Assembly (NCBI GenBank): GCA_029262995.1 | Contig: JAJCYH010000004.1 | Span: 62,001 to 126,000 of the forward strand | Origin: Saprospiraceae bacterium | GTDB lineage: Bacteria; Bacteroidota; Bacteroidia; Chitinophagales; Saprospiraceae | DNA: 64,000 nt | Direction: 5' to 3' | Shown: positions 18,501 to 26,349 of the stretch, in pieces | Layout: each line of letters starts with the position of its first letter | Numbering within the stretch: position 1 is the stretch's first letter | The notes under the pieces: model-generated | What the model was told of the DNA's origin: nothing | The model's database searches: none | The model's input: the letters and a program-made list of their open reading frames with translations, nothing else | Translations under genes and position numbers: made by a program

Positions 18501-20786
18501 CTGTATGATGATATTGCTTGTCTGTCTTGTCACCCTACTGGTGAGTCAATGAATGCATTTGATCATAATACAACAGCATTCCCATTAACAGGGGGGCATA
18601 TAGGAGTGGATTGTTTGGATTGCCACATCAATGGATTTCCTGGCACCCCAACGGATTGTTTTACTTGTCATACTAATGATTATAACAATACTGTAAATCC
18701 TAATCATAATGCCATAGGCATACCTACAGATTGTATCTCTTGTCACCCTACAGACCCAGGATGGATGCCTGCAACTTTTGACATACATGACCAATACTAT
18801 ACATTGACAGGAGCTCACTTGCCTGTAGCAAATGATTGCGTAGTTTGTCATAATGGAAATTATATAAATACGCCTAATACATGTGACGCCTGTCATAATA
18901 TGGATTATTTAGAATCAATTAATCCTAATCATAGTGAATTAATGCTGCCAAGCGATTGTGCATCTTGTCATACAACTGATCCTGACTGGATGCCTGCGAC
19001 CTTTGACATACACAATGATTTTTATGAATTGTTAGGTGCTCATGCTTTGATCTCGGATGATTGTATTTCTTGCCATAATGGTGATTATACCAACACACCA
19101 AATACATGTGTTGGATGCCACTTAGATGATTATAATGCAACGACAAATCCAAATCATAGCCAGGCTCAATTTTCGACTGATTGTGTAGTCTGTCATAATC
19201 AGGATGCATGGATGCCATCTATTTTTGATCATGATGCTCAATACTTTCCAATATATAGTGGGACGCATGCTGGTGAGTGGATGGCATGTATGGACTGTCA
19301 TTTAAATCCGAATAATTTTGCAGAATTTACATGTATTGCATGCCATCTAAATCCAGAAACGGATGATGAGCATATAGGTATCGGTGGATATGTATATGAT
19401 GATAATGCTTGCCTTGGATGCCATCCAACAGGAGAAGGAATGGGCGCAATAGATCACAATAACACTGCTTTTCCGTTGACAGGAGCCCATATTGGTGTTG
19501 ATTGTTTTGATTGCCATGACAACGGTTTTATTGGAACACCAACAGATTGTTACGCATGTCATGATATTGATTATAATGAGAGCTTGAATCCTGATCATCA
19601 AAACCTTGGATTACCTACAGATTGCATAAGTTGCCATACAACAGATCCAGGCTGGATGCCTGCAACTTTCGATATTCATGATCAATTTTATGCATTAACA
19701 GGGGCGCATTTGGATATAGCAGGAGACTGTGCTTTATGTCATAATGGTGATTATACCAATACGCCAAATACATGTGACGGATGTCATATACCAGATTATA
19801 ATTCTACTACTAACCCTGATCATCCAGATCTAAATTTGCCATTAAGCTGTGATGACTGTCACACTACTGACCCAGGCTGGATGCCAGCCACGTTTGATAT
19901 TCATAATGATTTTTACGAACTAACCGGTGCTCACCTTACGATAGCAGATGATTGTGTATTATGTCATAATGGTGATTATACCAATACACCAAATACATGT
20001 GACGGATGTCATATGCCAGATTATAATTCAACTACTAATCCTGATCATCAGGATCTAAATTTACCACTAAGCTGTGATGACTGTCATACGACTGATCCAG
20101 GATGGATGCCTGCTACGTTTGATATTCATGATGATTATTATGAGTTAAATGGAGCTCATGCTATTATAGCTAATGAGTGTGTGCTTTGTCACGATGGAGA
20201 TTATACCAATACACCAAATACATGTGTTGGTTGTCATCAAGCTGATTATGATGGAACAACAGATCCTGATCATAATGAAAATAATCTTTCTACAGATTGT
20301 ATCAGTTGTCACAATGAAGATGCTTGGGTTCCTGCAGATTTTGATCACGATGATTTCTGGGTATTAAATGGAGCTCATATGGATATTCAGAATGATTGTT
20401 TTGCTTGCCATATGGGTGATTATACAAATACGCCAACAGATTGTATAGGGTGCCACCAAATGGATTATGACGAGACTACAAATCCAGATCATGCCTCAGC
20501 TATGTTTCCTGTCAATTGTCTGTTGTGTCATACTGAGGATGCTTGGGTGCCTTCAAGTTTTGATCATGATGGTATGTATTTTCCTATTTATAGTGGCAAA
20601 CATGATGACGAGTGGACCTTGTGTATCGATTGCCATATCAATGCAAATGACTATACAATATTTTCTTGTATAGATTGTCACGAACATGATGATCAGAATG
20701 TAGTAGATGATGACCACGATGGTGTCTCAGGGTATATCTATGAAAGCACGGCTTGTTATTCCTGTCATCCAACTGGTGAGCAGTAG
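15540..20786 (+). CDS. Giant modular 70-haem c-type cytochrome
   Basis: The 1748-residue protein has a signal peptide (MYRLPFIILISFFASISYSQ) and 70 CXXCH motifs by my count. The first 12 are irregular and the remainder lie in a tandem array (see the repeat at 16521-20753). Each three-haem module carries about three further conserved His (in FDIH, GAH and NPDH/NPNH), so bis-His ligation of every haem is stoichiometrically possible. The protein is acidic, rich in Asp, Asn and Gly, and lacks a membrane anchor or T9SS domain. It starts at an ATG inside the upstream gene (22-nt overlap) and is followed with no gap by the barrel gene. It is probably a long electron conduit or store. The partner and location are inferred. 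Confidence 0.93.
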   Translation: MYRLPFIILISFFASISYSQNPHGDDFIVDCGKCHNPNGWDISIDTFHFDHDTISFPLSGQHKMLDCKMCHTDYIFSGTPSNCIDCHDDIHNMTVGEDCARCHNSASWLVDNIPELHESNGFPLMGAHVGLLCVDCHQSETQIRFDRLGNDCINCHLENYENTMDPNHKDVGFSEDCYLCHSSNSRDWEADAIDHSFFPLTLGHDTRDCKKCHLGEVLSDISSECISCHLNDFQDTNSPDHEVLNFSNDCVICHTTDPGWRPARYLQHDLEFFPIYSGAHEGEWNECVDCHIKPDDFSIFSCIVCHGKSETDGDHEEVAAYVYEDRACLACHPNGSAEDNFNHNNTGFPLTGAHIGVDCLDCHTTGFAGTPTDCFACHGMDFEGSLNPDHQELNLPTDCVNCHTTDPEWMPASFDIHDDFYPLQGAHALISDDCVSCHNGDYNNTPNDCFGCHSDDYNETIDPDHLQAGFSTDCTTCHNEDAWVPSTFDHDAQYFPIYSGKHEGEWVQCIDCHTTPDNFTIFTCIACHKNPETDELHDEISGYIYDDNACLGCHPSGDADMAFDHNLTAFPLTGAHLGIDCLECHVNGFEGTSTDCFSCHEINFNGSINPNHQELALSTNCATCHTTDPGWMPADFDIHDQFYALNGAHAIISNDCIACHNGDYNNTPNDCFGCHSMDYNSVVDPNHIQAGFSTDCTTCHTEDSWLPSTFDHDAQYFPIYSGKHEGEWMECIDCHNVQGDFSIFTCIACHINPETDEVHDQVPGYLYNDNACLGCHPTGDADMVFDHNITAFPLTGAHLGIDCLLCHSDGFAGTPTDCVACHEMDFSSSLNPSHTALNLPMDCVNCHTTEPGWMPASFDIHDQFYTLNGAHALISNDCVSCHNGDYNNTPNTCVGCHLDDYNGTTNPNHIQVQFGTDCIVCHNESSWIPSSFDHDAQYFPINSGAHLGEWMLCTDCHTDPNNYSIFSCINCHINPETDIAHIGVGGYLYDDIACLSCHPTGESMNAFDHNTTAFPLTGGHIGVDCLDCHINGFPGTPTDCFTCHTNDYNNTVNPNHNAIGIPTDCISCHPTDPGWMPATFDIHDQYYTLTGAHLPVANDCVVCHNGNYINTPNTCDACHNMDYLESINPNHSELMLPSDCASCHTTDPDWMPATFDIHNDFYELLGAHALISDDCISCHNGDYTNTPNTCVGCHLDDYNATTNPNHSQAQFSTDCVVCHNQDAWMPSIFDHDAQYFPIYSGTHAGEWMACMDCHLNPNNFAEFTCIACHLNPETDDEHIGIGGYVYDDNACLGCHPTGEGMGAIDHNNTAFPLTGAHIGVDCFDCHDNGFIGTPTDCYACHDIDYNESLNPDHQNLGLPTDCISCHTTDPGWMPATFDIHDQFYALTGAHLDIAGDCALCHNGDYTNTPNTCDGCHIPDYNSTTNPDHPDLNLPLSCDDCHTTDPGWMPATFDIHNDFYELTGAHLTIADDCVLCHNGDYTNTPNTCDGCHMPDYNSTTNPDHQDLNLPLSCDDCHTTDPGWMPATFDIHDDYYELNGAHAIIANECVLCHDGDYTNTPNTCVGCHQADYDGTTDPDHNENNLSTDCISCHNEDAWVPADFDHDDFWVLNGAHMDIQNDCFACHMGDYTNTPTDCIGCHQMDYDETTNPDHASAMFPVNCLLCHTEDAWVPSSFDHDGMYFPIYSGKHDDEWTLCIDCHINANDYTIFSCIDCHEHDDQNVVDDDHDGVSGYIYESTACYSCHPTGEQ
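16521..20753 (+). repeat. In-frame tandem array of nine-haem units expanded by three-haem modules
   Basis: Measured between equivalent CLGCH-type motifs, unit boundaries fall at 16521, 17187, 17853, 18519, 19410 and 20754. The first three units are each exactly 666 bp (222 residues, nine haems). The fourth is 891 bp, which is 666 plus one 225-bp three-haem module. The fifth is 1344 bp, which is 666 plus about three further modules. In the fifth, modules start at 19623, 19848, 20073 and 20298, exactly 225 bp apart. Over about 145 bp, the stretch from 19741 differs from that at 19966 at roughly a dozen sites, mostly in third codon positions. This shows growth by internal duplication with selection on the protein. 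Confidence 0.92.
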
Positions 20787-22421
20787 ATGATTGTAGTTAA
20801 ATGTTATATTGCTTTCATTCTTTTGGCTATTATAAGTCTAGATTTGAATGCCCAAAACAATTTATCGGAGGGTAAAGTAAGCTTCGTAACTTCCAATAGC
20901 ATTTACGTTAGGTTCTCAAATACTCAAAATATTTCAGTTGGCGACACCTTATCGGTAGCCACTGGAGGAGAGTACAAATCTTGTCTGGTTGTAGTACAAA
21001 AATCCTCGAGTTCATGTGTTTGTAATAATATTGCTGATTGTGAATTATTGAAGGGGTCGGCAGTATTTCACAGAAAGAGAATTGTAATAGAAGATATTGT
21101 AGATACAAATCCAAATGATGATGAAGTTGAAACAGTTCAGGTTTTTGATACGGATTCAATACAACTTCAGATCAATGATGCTATGTCTGATCAAGAAGTA
21201 GAATCAATTGAAAATATTTATGCAAGAATATCGGCATCTAGTTACAGTAGCCTAGATCCTGAATATGGCAACAGGCATAGGATGATGTGGCGTTTTGCGT
21301 TTAACGCAAATAGAATAAATAATTCGAAATTATCTATTGATTCCTATATCAATTATAGAAGAAGTTTCGATGAAGTATCAAACACTACCAGTTCACAGAA
21401 TAGCGTATTCAGAATATATAATGCTGCAATAAAGTATCAATTGGATTCAAGTACTGTAATTACAGCCGGTAGGAAAATAAATAGAAGAATGTCATCCGTG
21501 GGTGCTATTGACGGTATTCAACTTGATAAGTCCTTAGGGAGAATTTATACAGGCTTGGTTTTGGGCTTTAAGCCTAATATATCTGATTTTGGTTTTAACC
21601 CACGCTTATTGCAGTATGGCTTATACTTTGGAAAAGATCTTTCGAGTAGAAATGGTTACGGCCAATTTACGATGGGTATTTTAGAACAGAGAAATGGTTC
21701 TGCAATTGACAGGCGTTACACTTATTTGCAATTTAATAGCAATCTTAAAAGGAAGATAAATTTATTTGGATCAGCAGAAGTCGACTTATATGAGAATATT
21801 TCGTCTAGCAAGCAATTCAAGCCTAAATTAACCAACTTGTACCTTTCTGCTGGTTATAAATTCAACAGAAATGTTTCTTTAAGTTTTTCTTTCGATTCAA
21901 GAAAGAGAATTATTTATTATGAAACACTAAGAACAGAATTGGAAAGATTGCTAGCTGATGATGAAGCGAGACAAGGCATTCGTGCTAGATTGAATATCAG
22001 ACCTCTTAAAATGGTTTACTTAGGAATCAGTTATAGTAGAAGATTTCAGAATGATAATCAGAATAAATCTGATAATATTAATGGCTTTGTAAGTTTGTCA
22101 AGAGTACCAGGAATTGGAGGAAGAATTAATTTTAATTATAATCAAAACAAATCCAATTACCTAAATAGTAAAATATATTCTGGTAGATACTCTAGACCAG
22201 TATTAAAAAGTAAGCTTGATGTAGATCTTTATTATAGGTATGTGCGTTATGATTATTTTAATACAGAGACTTTATTTAGTCAATATTATGCAGGATTAGG
22301 ATTATCTTGGAATGTTGCCAAAAACTTAAGTTTTAATATTTTAGTAGAACGATCAGAAATTAGTGATGATTCAAGGTATAGAGTGAATACCAGATTGATT
22401 AAAAGATTCAGATCAAATTAA
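20787..22421 (+). CDS. Putative outer-membrane beta-barrel partner of the multihaem cytochromes
   Basis: The 544-residue protein has a signal peptide (MIVVKCYIAFILLAIISLDL), a small N-terminal soluble domain (about 25-100, with a Cys-rich SSSSCVCNNIADCELLKG segment), a linker, and then about 350 residues of alternating amphipathic strands ending near the C-terminus (e.g. YLSAGYKFNRNVSLSFSFDS, SYINYRRSFDEV). This is the profile of an outer-membrane porin. Its ATG directly follows the stop of the 70-haem cytochrome. By analogy with known porin-cytochrome conduits it could sheathe or anchor a cytochrome at the outer membrane. This is inference, and no homology to MtrB or PioB was established. 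Confidence 0.65.
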   Translation: MIVVKCYIAFILLAIISLDLNAQNNLSEGKVSFVTSNSIYVRFSNTQNISVGDTLSVATGGEYKSCLVVVQKSSSSCVCNNIADCELLKGSAVFHRKRIVIEDIVDTNPNDDEVETVQVFDTDSIQLQINDAMSDQEVESIENIYARISASSYSSLDPEYGNRHRMMWRFAFNANRINNSKLSIDSYINYRRSFDEVSNTTSSQNSVFRIYNAAIKYQLDSSTVITAGRKINRRMSSVGAIDGIQLDKSLGRIYTGLVLGFKPNISDFGFNPRLLQYGLYFGKDLSSRNGYGQFTMGILEQRNGSAIDRRYTYLQFNSNLKRKINLFGSAEVDLYENISSSKQFKPKLTNLYLSAGYKFNRNVSLSFSFDSRKRIIYYETLRTELERLLADDEARQGIRARLNIRPLKMVYLGISYSRRFQNDNQNKSDNINGFVSLSRVPGIGGRINFNYNQNKSNYLNSKIYSGRYSRPVLKSKLDVDLYYRYVRYDYFNTETLFSQYYAGLGLSWNVAKNLSFNILVERSEISDDSRYRVNTRLIKRFRSN

Positions 22422-22432
22422 AAGTACAAGCA

Positions 22433-23227
22433 ATGAAAATTATATCAATAAATCTATTAATGTCGATTGCATTATTGACGGCATGTAGCAATGGTCCAAA
22501 GGTAATTGATGCCAAAGAAGATGAAGTTAATCAAAGCAATTCTGCTTCAACAGGAATTTTTTCTGATAACACTGAAAATACAAATGGTGATATAAAAACT
22601 TCAGATTTTTCAAGCGATATTCATAATGTGAAAGTGCTTGAAATTTTGCCTACGGACAAATATGTCTATTTGAGGGTAGAAGAAAATGATGAGGAATTTT
22701 GGATTGCAACGAGGAAGCAAGAAATAGAGCTTGGTAGTCATTATTTTTATAAGGGAGGACTTCTTAAAACTCAGTTTGAGAGCAAGGAATACAAAAGAAT
22801 ATTTGACAAAATATATCTTGTTTCTAATGTGGTTCCAGCTAACCATTCACAAGGTGCTGTCGGTCAAGTTACGAATACCTCTGATCAAAAAGCCAAGACC
22901 GTTAATACCAAAAAAGAACATAGTAGTACTGTGGACCAGGATAAATTCTTAAAAATCTCAGAGCTTGTAAATAACAAAGCATCCTTTGAAGGCAAGGTGG
23001 TTGAATTAAAGGGTACGTGTGTTAAGGTAAATCCAAATATTATGGGACGCAACTGGATTCATATTAAAGATGGAACAATGGATGACTATGATTTGGTTAT
23101 TACCTCTTCTGTTGCAGTACCTGAAGGACATGAAGTTGCCTTTAGAGGAACGGTAACATTAAACAGAGATTTTGGCGCAGGTTATACATATGAATTGTTG
23201 GTTGAAAACGGAGAGTTGATAAAGTGA
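22433..23227 (+). CDS. NrfJ-like lipoprotein with two OB-type domains
   Basis: The 264-residue product has a lipoprotein signal (MKIISINLLMSIALLTAC). Two beta-rich domains follow. The first (about 63-135, KVLEILPTDKYVYLRVEEND then FWIATRKQEIELGSHYFYKG) resembles NrfJ-type proteins. The second (about 175-263, with KGTCVKVNPNIMGRNWIHIK and AGYTYELLVENG) is an OB-fold domain found in the same family. Such proteins often accompany multihaem cytochrome and haem-ligation genes, and their molecular function is unclear to me. It ends at TGA within GTGATT, 2 nt before the CcsBA start. Confidence 0.7.
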   Translation: MKIISINLLMSIALLTACSNGPKVIDAKEDEVNQSNSASTGIFSDNTENTNGDIKTSDFSSDIHNVKVLEILPTDKYVYLRVEENDEEFWIATRKQEIELGSHYFYKGGLLKTQFESKEYKRIFDKIYLVSNVVPANHSQGAVGQVTNTSDQKAKTVNTKKEHSSTVDQDKFLKISELVNNKASFEGKVVELKGTCVKVNPNIMGRNWIHIKDGTMDDYDLVITSSVAVPEGHEVAFRGTVTLNRDFGAGYTYELLVENGELIK

Positions 23228-23229
23228 TT

Positions 23230-26200
23230 ATGAATAAAAGCATGGTTGTATTAAAAAAGATTTTAAATGCACTGTTTAATACGCGTTCAGCAGGTGTTTA
23301 TATATTATTGTTTGCTTTTTCAATAGGTTTAGCGACGTTTATTGAAAATGATTTTGGTACTGACTCTGCTCAGAGAGTGATTTTCAAATCATGGTGGTTT
23401 GAGCTATTGCTTTTTCTTTTCTGTGTTTGTTTAATCTATAATATTACCCAATTCAGGATGATTAAGAACAAGCGCTGGGCCTTGCTTACTTTTCATTCTT
23501 CAATGATTGTTATCATCATAGGAGCAGGTGTTACACGATACTTTGGATACGAAGGCATGATGCATATTAGGGAGGGAGAGAGTTCCAATTCTTTTTTATC
23601 TAGGGAGTCTTATATGAAGTTTGAAGTTCAAAAGGGAACTCAGAATTATTCCTTTGATGAGGCAGTCCTGTTTTCAAGCTTAGGAGGAAATAATTTCAAT
23701 AGGGAGTATTTGGTTGATGGGCATTATATAAAGGTCGATCTCGAGAACTTTATTCCTAATCCTTTACAGGAAATCATTGAATCGGAAAATGGAAACGCTA
23801 TAATAAAAGTGGTTTTTGGTGGCATACAAGGAAGGGAAGAATATTATTTGACTTATGGTGATGTACAGAGAATCAATGGTGTGCTTTTTAATTTTAACCC
23901 AACAGAGATACCAGATGCCATTAATATTAACTTTAAAGATCAAATAATAACGATTGCTTCAGATAGGGTATTAAGTCAGATGGTTATGGCAACTCAGGAA
24001 AGAGATACTCTTTATCCAGAGGAAGGTAAACAAATGCTTAGATTGAGGGCTTTATACTCTGATGGCATTAATAGTTTTGTTTTTGGAGATTTCAATCCAA
24101 GTGGAAAATTGATTTTGAAATCTGAGAGTTTAAAAATAAAGAACGAAAGCCTCAAAGCTGTTGATTTAAATATTACTGTTGATGGAGAATCTCAAAACGC
24201 CATGGTATATGGAAGAAAGGGAATGCCTGGCCGTCCAGAGGTATTAAGATTTGACAATCTTGATTTGGCTATATCCTATGGCTCAAGACCTGTTGTAGTG
24301 CCATTTGAAATTGGGCTTTATGATTTTCAGATGGAGAAATATCCAGGTACTAATAGTGCGGCATCCTATGCTAGTGAAGTGCAATTGATAGACAATAGAA
24401 ATAATTATAAAAAAGACTATAGAATCTTTATGAATAACATTCTAGATTATGGAGGTTATCGTTTCTTTCAGTCTTCTTTTGACAGGGATGAACAAGGTAC
24501 CTATCTGAGTGTGAATTATGATTTTTGGGGCACCTGGATTTCTTATATAGGTTATATACTTCTTACCGTTGGTTTGATCATGTCTTTTTTTAGCAAAAAG
24601 AGTCGATTTTATCATATTACCCAAAAGCTGAAAAATAAAACGATAGCACTGCTATTAATTTTATCGTCTTTGATATGTTATAATTCTGTAGAATTAAATG
24701 GACAAAAGGTCATTGATCCAAATATTTCTGTTGTGTCTAAGGCGCATGCTGAAACATTTTCTAAAATTATCGTCCAAGACCATAAGGGTAGGATGAAACC
24801 GATGCATACATTAAGTAGGGAATTACTGAGAAAGATATCAAGAAAAGAAAGTATTGGCTCCTATAATGCTGACCAGGTTATACTCAGTATGTATGCAGAT
24901 AAGCAGAGTTGGCTGGCCGTCCCATTAATTAAATCCAGCAATTCTCCACAAATTCAAGCTATGCTTGGAACTGAAGCTAAGCTATTGTCCTATAAGGACT
25001 TTTTTAATACGAATGGATCGTACAAATTAAGAGATCAAGTTCGTGCTGCTTATAGTATGGAAGCAATTGATAGAAGCAGTTATGAAAAAGACTTGATGAA
25101 AATTGATGAGCGCCTTAATATTGTTAGTATGATTTTTTCTAACAGGATATTCAAGATTATTCCTGTACCAGGTCATCCAAACAATTTATGGGTATCTAGT
25201 CATTTAAATGATCATGGTGAAGAAGCTTTGGTTCAACCGGTTGCAGATAGATTTTTTCCAAGCTATCAGCAATCACTTATTGACGGACTTAGAACAGGTA
25301 ATTTCTCATTGGCAGAGCAAATATTGAATGAGCTGTCCAATTATCAAAAGGAGGTTGGAGCTAATGTAAGACCTTCAGATGTTAGAATCGATTTGGAGAT
25401 CTTGCTAAATAAAATGAATGTGTTTGGAAGATTGGCAAGCTATTATCTCTTGCTTGGAATGGCATTTCTATCGCTGTTGTTTTTAGGTGTATTCAAACCT
25501 AAAATCAACGTAGAAAAAGTATTCAAGTTTTTGTTTGCGCTTGTTGTCATCGGATTCTTTTTTCACACATTGGGCTTAGGCATTCGTTGGTATGTGTCGG
25601 GGAGGGCGCCTTGGAGTAATGGTTATGAATCTATGATATATATCGCTTTTACAAGTAGTCTTGCTGGATTGATATTTACAAGAAAATCAAGCGGTGGACT
25701 TGCGGCAACGATGGTATTGGCTGGTACGATATTGTTGGTTGCCAAATTGAGTTATCTAGATCCTGAAATAACGCCATTAGTGCCAGTCTTGAGATCATAT
25801 TGGTTGACTATCCATGTGTCACTTATTGCAGGTAGTTATGGATTTTTGATGCTGGGTGCTATTATTGGTTTGATCAATCTGATTCTTTTTATGTTTTTGA
25901 CAGATGAAAACAAGAAGAGAGTCAAGTTGTTGGTTAAGGAAATGTCGTATATCAGTGAAATTACATTGATAGGAGGATTGGTGATGATTAGCATAGGTAC
26001 TTACTTGGGAGGCGTTTGGGCGAATGAGTCTTGGGGTAGATACTGGGGTTGGGATGCGAAGGAGACATGGGCCTTGGTAACTATACTCGTTTATGCTTTC
26101 ATCTTGCATATGCGGTTGATGCCAAAGATGCAAGGATTATACACGTATAACTTGGCTAAGCTATTTGGATTTGCGTCTGTGGTGATGACTTATTTTGGCG

Positions 26201-26349
26201 TCAACTACTATTTGTCTGGCTTGCACTCTTATGCAGCAGGGGATCCTATTCCAATTCCCAATTGGGTGTATATTTCAGTAGCATGTGCTACCATCATCGC
26301 TATTATTGCTTATTGGCGTTATAGGAAATTTGGAATGTCAAAAGTCTAA
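23230..26349 (+). CDS. ccsBA: Fused ResB/CcsA (CcsBA) system II cytochrome c haem lyase
   Basis: This protein moves haem to the periplasm and attaches it to CXXCH motifs. The 1039-residue product joins an N-terminal ResB/CcsB part, with membrane helices and a periplasmic region (FNTRSAGVYILLFAFSIGLA, FENDFGTDSAQ-like segment, about 1-470), to a C-terminal CcsA part with several helices and the haem-handling motif WGRYWGWDAKETWALV near residue 935. ATG 23230 is preferred to GTG 23224. Its place at the end of the operon indicates haem-ligation capacity dedicated to the 93 haem sites encoded upstream. The gene ends convergently, 4 nt inside the next gene on the other strand. Confidence 0.93.
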   Translation: MNKSMVVLKKILNALFNTRSAGVYILLFAFSIGLATFIENDFGTDSAQRVIFKSWWFELLLFLFCVCLIYNITQFRMIKNKRWALLTFHSSMIVIIIGAGVTRYFGYEGMMHIREGESSNSFLSRESYMKFEVQKGTQNYSFDEAVLFSSLGGNNFNREYLVDGHYIKVDLENFIPNPLQEIIESENGNAIIKVVFGGIQGREEYYLTYGDVQRINGVLFNFNPTEIPDAININFKDQIITIASDRVLSQMVMATQERDTLYPEEGKQMLRLRALYSDGINSFVFGDFNPSGKLILKSESLKIKNESLKAVDLNITVDGESQNAMVYGRKGMPGRPEVLRFDNLDLAISYGSRPVVVPFEIGLYDFQMEKYPGTNSAASYASEVQLIDNRNNYKKDYRIFMNNILDYGGYRFFQSSFDRDEQGTYLSVNYDFWGTWISYIGYILLTVGLIMSFFSKKSRFYHITQKLKNKTIALLLILSSLICYNSVELNGQKVIDPNISVVSKAHAETFSKIIVQDHKGRMKPMHTLSRELLRKISRKESIGSYNADQVILSMYADKQSWLAVPLIKSSNSPQIQAMLGTEAKLLSYKDFFNTNGSYKLRDQVRAAYSMEAIDRSSYEKDLMKIDERLNIVSMIFSNRIFKIIPVPGHPNNLWVSSHLNDHGEEALVQPVADRFFPSYQQSLIDGLRTGNFSLAEQILNELSNYQKEVGANVRPSDVRIDLEILLNKMNVFGRLASYYLLLGMAFLSLLFLGVFKPKINVEKVFKFLFALVVIGFFFHTLGLGIRWYVSGRAPWSNGYESMIYIAFTSSLAGLIFTRKSSGGLAATMVLAGTILLVAKLSYLDPEITPLVPVLRSYWLTIHVSLIAGSYGFLMLGAIIGLINLILFMFLTDENKKRVKLLVKEMSYISEITLIGGLVMISIGTYLGGVWANESWGRYWGWDAKETWALVTILVYAFILHMRLMPKMQGLYTYNLAKLFGFASVVMTYFGVNYYLSGLHSYAAGDPIPIPNWVYISVACATIIAIIAYWRYRKFGMSKV

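Noticed and set aside
16830-19601. Several long open frames antisense or out of frame to the giant cytochrome
   Set aside because: They arise from the periodic codon pattern of the CXXCH repeats, and their products are repetitive with no recognisable domain.
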